Below are positions 35,374 to 40,510 of a DNA stretch of 40,510 nt, in pieces. The position numbers were made by a program, and so were the translations under genes. The notes below the pieces were generated by a model. The model was not told the origin of the DNA, searched no databases, and was given only the letters and a program-made list of their open reading frames with translations. The DNA is from Candidatus Accumulibacter propinquus (GTDB lineage: Bacteria; Pseudomonadota; Gammaproteobacteria; Burkholderiales; Rhodocyclaceae): positions 1 to 40,510 of the forward strand of contig JADKBU010000033.1 of the NCBI GenBank assembly GCA_016714935.1, read 5' to 3'. Each line of letters begins with the position of its first letter. Position 1 is the first letter of the stretch.

Positions 35374-37217
35374 GCGAGCCGCAATTTTCGATCGGCATCG
35401 ACCTCGGAACCACGCATTGCGCCCTCTCCTACGTCGAGATCGCCGCCTGCGACGGCGAACAGGTCGTCCAGGGGGTATTGCAGGTGCCGCAACTGACCGC
35501 CCCCGGCGCGGTGGAGGCCCTCGGCCTGCTGCCTTCGTTCATCTATCTGCCGCATCCGAGCGAACTGGCGGCGGGTGATCTGAACCTGCCATGGACCGCC
35601 GAACAGGACTATGCGGTCGGCGAGATGGCGCGCAGCCGCGGCGCGGCAACGCCCATCCGCCTGGTGTCGAGCGCCAAGAGCTGGCTCTGTCACGCCGGCG
35701 TGGACCGCCGCGCGGCGATCCTGCCCAACGACGCCCCGCCGGAGGTGACGCGTCTGTCGCCACTCGAAGCCTCGCTGCGCTACATGAGCCATCTGCGCGC
35801 CGCCTGGGACCAGGCGCAGCCCGCGGCCCCGTTCGTCGATCAGGAGATCGTGGTCACCATCCCCGCGTCCTTCGACCCGGCGGCGCGCGAACTGACCGCC
35901 GAAGCGGCCCGTGCCGCCGGCTGCGCCCGCATGCTCCTGCTCGAAGAGCCGCAGGCCGCGCTGTACAGCTGGATCCAGAAGAGCGCCGGCGGCTGGCGCA
36001 AGCAGGTGCGACCGGGCGACATCATCCTGGTCGTCGATGTCGGCGGCGGCACCAGCGACTTCTCGCTGATCGCCGTCCTCGAACGCGCAGGCACGCTCGA
36101 ACTGCACCGCGTCGCCGTCGGCGAGCACATCCTGCTCGGCGGCGACAACATGGATCTGGCCCTGGCCTATGCCGTCGCCGGCAAGCTGGCCGCGCAGGGC
36201 CAGAAACTCGACGCCTGGCAACTGCGGGCGCTGACGCACGCCTGCCGCAACGCCAAGGAGACGATGCTCAGCGATCCGGAAGTGCTCACGGTACCGCTGG
36301 TGATCGCCAGCCGCGGCGCCAGGCTGATCGGCGGATCGACGCGCAGTGAACTGACGCGCGCGGAACTCGCGGCGACGCTGCTCGAAGGTTTCTTCCCGCC
36401 GGCGGCCATCGCCGACCGGCCGCAGGGTCGGGGGCGTGGCGGCCTGACGCAACTCGGTCTGCCCTACGCGCAGGATGCCGCGGTCACTCGCCATCTGGCC
36501 GCTTTCCTCGCCCGTCAGGTCGCCGCCACGGCCGACCTCGAGGGTTTCAGCGGCCGCCTGCCGGACGACGCGACCTTTCTGCATCCGACCGCGGTGCTGT
36601 TCAATGGCGGCGTATTCAAGTCCGAACTGCTCGCCGAGCGCACGCTGACGACGGTCAATTCCTGGCTCGCCGCCGAGGGTGCCCCGGCCGCCCGTCTGCT
36701 CGAAGGCGCCGACCTCGACCTGGCGGTAGCCCGCGGCGCCGCCTACTACGGCTACGTCCGCCGCGGCCAGGGCGTGCGCATCCGCGGCGGCACCGCCCGC
36801 TCCTACTACGTCGCGGTCGAATCGGTGATGCCCGCGGTGCCCGGTCTGCAACCGCCGGTGCAGGCGCTGTGCCTGGCGCCCTTCGGCATGGAGGAAGGCA
36901 GCGAAGCCGCGGTGTCGACGCAGGAATTCGGACTGGTCGTCGGCGAGCAGGTACGCTTCCGCTTCTTCGGCTCGTCGGTCCGCCGCCAGGACGAGGTCGG
37001 CACGCTGCTCGAGGACTGGGCGCCCGACGAACTCCAGGAACTCGACGAGATCCAGACCACCCTGCCGGCGGAAGGCCGCGCCACCGGCGAGGTGGTCCGC
37101 GTCAGGCTGCAGGCACGCGTCACCGAAGCCGGCACACTCGAACTCGAAGCCCTGCCGCACGATGGCCCGCAGCACTGGAAAGTCGAGTTCGACGTGCGCG
37201 GCGGCAGCGGCGACTGA
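35370..37217 (+). CDS. Hsp70 family protein (non-DnaK)
   Basis: This chaperone-type ATPase has 615 residues. FSIGIDLGTTHCALSYVE is the phosphate-1 loop. LLEEPQAALYSW is the connect segment, VVDVGGGTSDFSLIAV is phosphate 2 near residue 220, and ILLGGDNMDLALA follows. VLFNGGVFKSELLAERT near residue 410 is the adenosine motif. A shorter, divergent beta-rich C-terminus follows, without the EEVD-like tail or a DnaK-type lid. It resembles the Hsp70 proteins paired with DUF2760. In many genomes a second large Hsp70 gene follows; here a tandem repeat and a convergent channel gene come next, so that partner is absent. GGAGG precedes the ATG. Confidence 0.92.
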   Translation: MSEPQFSIGIDLGTTHCALSYVEIAACDGEQVVQGVLQVPQLTAPGAVEALGLLPSFIYLPHPSELAAGDLNLPWTAEQDYAVGEMARSRGAATPIRLVSSAKSWLCHAGVDRRAAILPNDAPPEVTRLSPLEASLRYMSHLRAAWDQAQPAAPFVDQEIVVTIPASFDPAARELTAEAARAAGCARMLLLEEPQAALYSWIQKSAGGWRKQVRPGDIILVVDVGGGTSDFSLIAVLERAGTLELHRVAVGEHILLGGDNMDLALAYAVAGKLAAQGQKLDAWQLRALTHACRNAKETMLSDPEVLTVPLVIASRGARLIGGSTRSELTRAELAATLLEGFFPPAAIADRPQGRGRGGLTQLGLPYAQDAAVTRHLAAFLARQVAATADLEGFSGRLPDDATFLHPTAVLFNGGVFKSELLAERTLTTVNSWLAAEGAPAARLLEGADLDLAVARGAAYYGYVRRGQGVRIRGGTARSYYVAVESVMPAVPGLQPPVQALCLAPFGMEEGSEAAVSTQEFGLVVGEQVRFRFFGSSVRRQDEVGTLLEDWAPDELQELDEIQTTLPAEGRATGEVVRVRLQARVTEAGTLELEALPHDGPQHWKVEFDVRGGSGD

Positions 37218-37252
37218 ACGGCGCGCCAGGCGCGGCGGTGGCCAGCGTAGTC

Positions 37253-37279
37253 GCGTCTAGCGCGTCTAGCGCGTCTAGC
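37253..37279. repeat. Three tandem copies of GCGTCTAGC
   Basis: The nine-base unit GCGTCTAGC is repeated exactly at 37253-37261, 37262-37270 and 37271-37279, in the convergent gap between the Hsp70 and channel genes. The channel gene stop codon (TAG on the minus strand, 37275-37277) lies inside the last copy. The other two copies offer further TAG triplets in the same frame, giving backup stops. It may be a replication-slippage product. Confidence 0.85.
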
Positions 37280-38993
37280 GCGGCGTGCGCTGCCGGCGCT
37301 GCGCGGGCCGGCTCAGCAAACTCCACAGCCAGCCCGGTGCGTCGCGTCCGGTGAGCACGTAGTCCAGCACGTTGCGATTGTCGAGCGTCAGGTTCTGCGC
37401 GAACCTGGCCGCACGCGTCCCGGCAAACAGCAGATGGTCGCCGGGTTCGAGCAGCGTCGCCTCTGCGGGTAGCTGATGGTCGATCCCCGCGCGGACGAGC
37501 AGCAGCGGCAGCAGCGGCAGGACATCCTGCTGCGCCGCCGGATCGCGGCGCAACATGCCGAGCGCCATCGCCCCCTGCTCCATCATCAGCAGCTGATGCA
37601 CCGCCGGGGCCTCCGCCGCGTTCAGCCGCACGCCCCAGACCAGCGGCACACGATTCCCACAAAGCTCCTCGAGTTGCCGGGCGACGACGGCGGCGCGCGC
37701 GTCCGGCCAGTCCCGTACGAGCTGCAGAAAACGCCGCAGCAACGGCGAGGTGATCAGCGCCAGGCACTCGCGCGCCACGATGCGCGACGGCACCATCGTG
37801 AAATCGGCGTCGTAGGCGTCGAACAGGACCTCGTTGGCGACGCGGTTCTGGCGCAGGACGACAAACAGCTTCGGGTTCACCTCCTTGGCGGTCATCGCGA
37901 TCGACAGGTTGTTGGGGTCGTTGTCGCTGGCGGCGACAATGCCCACCGCCGTCGCGATGCCCGCCTGGCGCAGCGGCTCCGCCTCGGTGCCGTGGCCCAC
38001 GACATGCTGCACGGCGATCGGCAACGTCGCCTCCGGCGAGATCACCGTCAGGCGCACGCCGTGCCGTTCGAGATTGCGCACCACCGCCTGCCCGAAGCGA
38101 CCGAAGCCACAGACCACCCAGTCGCCGGCGGGTGGATCGTGGCGTTCGGGAACCTCCTGGCCCGGCAGGCCGGTCAGCAGATCGACCAGGCGGTACCAGT
38201 TCGGCGACTTGATCGCCTGCGCCAGATAGTCGGCGAAACGCTCGAAGTGATTGACCACATAGTGCGTGCCGAAGGACATCATGTTGCGCTCGACCGCCGG
38301 ACTGGCCACCCGCGCGACGACCATCAGGCGGGGATTGATCAGGCGGCTGGCGATCGCCACCGCCAGGTTGGCCGCGTCGTCGTCGGTCACCGCCAGCACG
38401 CCGCGACAACTGCGATGCTGCAGCCCGGCCATCAACAACTGCTGGGGTTGCGCCGCATCGGCGCACAGCAGGAGGACGTCGGCGGCGAAATCCTCGAGTT
38501 CGAGTTCCTGGATACGCGCTTCGTTGCGCTCGATGCCCACCACCCGGAGGCCATCGTGGTCGAGGGCGCGCGCGATCAGCAAACCGGTCTCGCCACAACC
38601 ACAGAGGATGTAGAAGGGTTCGCCGAGTTGCCTGACCTGGCGCACGAAGCGTGCGGTCAGCAGCACCTGCTGAAAACCCTTGTCCTGAACCAGCGACAGC
38701 AGGCTGATGATCGAGTACGACCAGCCGATCACCGAGAGAAAGATGACCACCGTGACCCACATCCGCTGCGCCTCGGAAAAGGCCCCCGGCAATTCGCCGA
38801 AACCGATGGTGCTGGCGGTATAGCTGACGAAATAGAAAGCGTGGAAAAAGCTCATCGGCGGCGCCGGCCGACCCTGCGCGTCGATGCCCGGAATCAGCGT
38901 CAGCCCCAGCGTCGACACCGCGTAGATGACGATCAGCACGATCAGCGGCGCGCGCATCCGCCGCAGGGCGAGGAAGAAGACGCTGGCGTTCAT
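37275..38993 (-). CDS. Potassium channel-like protein with two RCK (TrkA-N) domains
   Basis: This is a membrane protein of 572 residues. The first 110 residues hold a two-helix pore module: APLIVLIVIYAVSTLGLTLI, pore segment FYFVSYTASTIGFGELPG, then WVTVVIFLSVIGWSYSIISLL. TIGFGE replaces the usual TVGYGD filter, so the ion selectivity is uncertain. Two Rossmann RCK domains follow: FYILCGCGETGLLIARALD near residue 128 and DWVVCGFGRFGQAVVRNLE near residue 290, each with a NAD-type glycine motif. TrkA-C-like parts lie at the C-terminus. It probably gates on a nucleotide or ion bound by the RCK ring. It is 30 bases downstream of the DUF6394-like gene and likely in one operon with it. Confidence 0.9.
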   Translation of the reverse strand: MNASVFFLALRRMRAPLIVLIVIYAVSTLGLTLIPGIDAQGRPAPPMSFFHAFYFVSYTASTIGFGELPGAFSEAQRMWVTVVIFLSVIGWSYSIISLLSLVQDKGFQQVLLTARFVRQVRQLGEPFYILCGCGETGLLIARALDHDGLRVVGIERNEARIQELELEDFAADVLLLCADAAQPQQLLMAGLQHRSCRGVLAVTDDDAANLAVAIASRLINPRLMVVARVASPAVERNMMSFGTHYVVNHFERFADYLAQAIKSPNWYRLVDLLTGLPGQEVPERHDPPAGDWVVCGFGRFGQAVVRNLERHGVRLTVISPEATLPIAVQHVVGHGTEAEPLRQAGIATAVGIVAASDNDPNNLSIAMTAKEVNPKLFVVLRQNRVANEVLFDAYDADFTMVPSRIVARECLALITSPLLRRFLQLVRDWPDARAAVVARQLEELCGNRVPLVWGVRLNAAEAPAVHQLLMMEQGAMALGMLRRDPAAQQDVLPLLPLLLVRAGIDHQLPAEATLLEPGDHLLFAGTRAARFAQNLTLDNRNVLDYVLTGRDAPGWLWSLLSRPAQRRQRTPR

Positions 38994-39023
38994 GGCCGCG
39001 CGCGGATTGGCGTCAAGCGCGCG

Positions 39024-39407
39024 CTAACGCCGCAACATCACGGTTTCCGCGATCAGCAGCACCACCGAGACGACGTTGGCGAACAACGCGCCGCCGCTCA
39101 GGGAAACCACGCTGGTCGTGACATCCGCGGACATTCCCTCGCCGGTGACATGCACGGCGATGGCCCAGACACCGGCCGCCGCCACCAGTTGCAGGTCGGC
39201 GACCAGGCTGGTCGACAGGTGCACCGCGCCGATCTGCGTCCGGTCGCCGAATTTCAGGACCGTGGCGATCAGGTTGACGACGATCGCGGCAAACAGCTCA
39301 TAGACATGATGATGCCTCGGCTGGTCGATCTCGCCGATGAAGAAACCGAAGTTCAAGGTTGCCGCGAGCACGATAAAGAAACCGAAAACCACCTTTTCCA
39401 GGTTCAT
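39024..39407 (-). CDS. Small integral membrane protein, DUF6394-like
   Basis: This protein has 127 residues and about four hydrophobic helices: VVFGFFIVLAATLNFGFFI at 6-24, YELFAAIVVNLIATVLKF at 37-54, LVADLQLVAAAGVWAIAV at 69-86 and GALFANVVSVVLLIAETVM at 106-124. A short His-rich loop, PRHHHV, follows the first helix. The start ATG at 39407 follows a G-rich GGGGGGG that may serve as ribosome site. It precedes the channel gene by 30 bases; I recall homologues beside such channels, which suggests a subunit or partner. The frame is open upstream into the integrase remnant, but that part is a different gene. Confidence 0.8.
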   Translation of the reverse strand: MNLEKVVFGFFIVLAATLNFGFFIGEIDQPRHHHVYELFAAIVVNLIATVLKFGDRTQIGAVHLSTSLVADLQLVAAAGVWAIAVHVTGEGMSADVTTSVVSLSGGALFANVVSVVLLIAETVMLRR

Positions 39408-39569
39408 GAGCCCCCCCGAGCGTTCGCGCCACCCCTGCGGCAGCGGCCTGACCTCGAAGCATACGCATCCTGGCGTGTGCCGGCAACGGCAGGGGCCATT
39501 CCGGCGCCAGAGCTGCGCTGGCCGCCTGCTGCGCTGGGCGCTTGCTCCGGTGCTGGCGGAGCCAGCGGC

Positions 39570-40408
39570 GTAGCCGACTCCCGCCAGCCGTAGCGCCTGA
39601 CGCATCGCACGCTGGATACTCTGCGCCTCCACGTGATGTCGCCGCACCGCCCCGGAACGTGGATCGACCGATCGTCTGGCGGCAACGAAGACGTACTGCC
39701 ACGCCCACTCACGCGCCGCGTTCGGGTATTTCCGCTCCAGAGCCCATGGCAGGTACACGTCGCCAAAACCCGCAGCCAGATCCGCCGCGTGCAGCGCCTT
39801 CACACGTGCCAGATGCTCCCCCAGCGGCGCCACCAGCCTCTCCGGCAGCATCGTCACCCGGTCCTTGAAGCCCTTTCCCTCGCGCACCAGGATTTCGCGG
39901 CGAGCGAAGTCCACGTCCTTAACGCGCAGTCGCAGGCACTCCATCATGCGCATCCCCGTACCGTAAAGCAGCCGGAGGATCAGCCCCGTGGTTCCGTCGA
40001 TCGGCCCCAGCAGGCGCTGAACTTCTTCGGGCGTCAGCACTACGGGCAGACGCTTGCCGGACTTCGCCGACTCGACATCATCCAGCCAGGGGAGATCGGT
40101 CCTCAGCACTTCCTTGTAGAGAAACAGCAGAGCGCTCTTTGCCTGATTCTGCGTGGATGCGGAAACCCGCCCCTCCACCGCGAGGTGGTGAGAAACGCTT
40201 CGACCTCGCACGCGCCCATTTCCTGCGGATGTCGCTTGCCATGGAAAAGGATGAAACGTCGCACCCAGCCCCTGTAAGCCTGCTCCGTCCGTATGCTATA
40301 GTGCTTGAGGCGTATGCTTTCCGAGAGTTGGTCAAGGAGCCGCCTGGGAGGCCGGACGACGCCGTTGGCATTGACGCAGTTGTCGGAATTTTTAGTGAAC
40401 GTGCCCAT
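39570..40408 (-). pseudogene. intI: Integron integrase (IntI) remnant, frameshifted and C-terminally truncated
   Basis: The N-terminus from ATG 40408 reads RLLDQLSESIRLKHYSIRTEQAY and FHGKRHPQEMGACEVEAFLT. One base is missing near 40192 (AC in place of an expected CAC), after which LAVEGRVSASTQNQAKSALL follows in the next frame. PVVLTPEEVQRLL and YGTGMRMMECLRLRVKD carry the first catalytic Arg. ALERKYPNAAREWAWQYVF with RSGAVRRHHVE is the extra segment found only in integron integrases. After MRQALRLAGVGYAA, near 39570, the catalytic HxLRHSFATHLL region and the Tyr are absent. An imperfect inverted repeat (39552-39561 and 39578-39588) marks this end. The product cannot recombine. AAGGAGGT lies before the ATG, with a full promoter upstream. 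Confidence 0.85.
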
Positions 40409-40442
40409 ACTCTACCTCCTTGTTTCCGTTGGAAGTTCAGCC

Positions 40443-40488
40443 ATGCATGTACATGCATACAGTATAGTGACGCAAAGCACTGCGTCAA
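40443..40488 (-). promoter_or_regulatory. intI promoter with LexA-like box and palindromes
   Basis: On the minus strand, TTGACG (40483-40488) and TATACT (40461-40466) are separated by 16 bases, a strong sigma-70 pair. Overlapping the -10 is CTGT, eight bases, ACAT (40447-40462), close to the LexA box CTGT-N8-ACAG; known integron integrase promoters are commonly LexA-controlled. A perfect 16-base palindrome ATGCATGTACATGCAT covers 40443-40458. A second inverted repeat, TGACGCA (40468-40474) and TGCGTCA (40481-40487), fills the -35/-10 spacer. Confidence 0.65.
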
Positions 40489-40510
40489 GTAGGATTGCTA
40501 CATCACGTTG

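Noticed and set aside
35079..37175. Open frame of nearly 700 codons on the minus strand
   Set aside because: It lies antisense to the Hsp70 gene. Its protein is rich in Arg, Gly, Gln and His without recognisable motifs, as expected from high-GC antisense frames.
37120..38760. Long alternative minus-strand frame overlapping the channel gene
   Set aside because: It is a shifted frame of the channel gene, Arg/Gly/Ala-rich, with no membrane helices. The 37275-38993 frame carries the RCK motifs.
37476..39593. Open frame of about 705 codons on the plus strand
   Set aside because: It is antisense to the channel and DUF6394-like genes, with very high His, Arg and Gln content and no domain.

Overview
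The window is GC-rich, densely coding DNA from a proteobacterium. The best overall fit is a Betaproteobacterium of the Rhodocyclales, possibly Candidatus Accumulibacter-like. This rests on an etfBA/acyl-CoA dehydrogenase cluster, tandem pstS genes with Pho boxes, a PpsR-type regulator, KaiBC, many cyclic-di-GMP genes, AmmeMemoRadiSam, and a chromosomal integron-integrase remnant. It is an inference from gene content and protein style; no rRNA or tRNA gene is present to test it.

Left part (1-9021): a minus-strand acyl-CoA metabolism run. In transcription order it is etfB, etfA, an orphan CbiM-like membrane protein, a FimV-like protein, an acyl-CoA dehydrogenase, a hot-dog thioesterase, and an acetoacetyl-CoA synthetase that carries frameshifts and runs off the left edge. 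A TetR regulator is divergent, and two tandem palindromes lie in the shared promoter region. Next come glycerol kinase (9098-10609), a tandem HD/HD-GYP protein (10653-11888), a 281-base block with no A or T (11895-12175, probably an assembly artefact), a ppsR-like kinase/phosphotransferase gene and a short-chain dehydrogenase.

Phosphate region (13950-20145): a Pho-box promoter, pstS1, a small ribbon-helix-helix-like gene, a second Pho-box promoter, pstS2, pstC, pstA, pstB and a GNAT acetyltransferase, all on the plus strand. No phoU, phoB or phoR lies in the window.

Signalling region (20398-29930): the most interesting block. A minus-strand operon encodes a double-domain KaiC, a KaiB and a PAS/GAF/GGDEF/EAL protein, with 4-base ATGA overlaps. 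Facing it is a dual-sensor membrane protein whose cytoplasmic half (PAS-GGDEF-EAL) is broken by a scrambled stretch and a one-base frameshift. The gene order suggests clock-type ATPase output routed into cyclic-di-GMP turnover.

Right part (30055-40510): ispD-ispF (overlapping, minus strand); a plus-strand AmmeMemoRadiSam cluster (amrB, amrA, amrS, and an alpha/beta hydrolase); a structured leader followed by DUF2760 and an Hsp70-family gene; a minus-strand potassium-channel-like protein with two RCK domains and a small DUF6394-like membrane protein; and a truncated, frameshifted integron integrase. That integrase keeps a good promoter and a LexA-like box at the right edge. If the integron is real, its attI site and cassettes would lie to the right of the window.

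Several single-base frameshifts and the A/T-free block suggest that this assembly contains errors, so apparent pseudogenes should be re-examined against reads.
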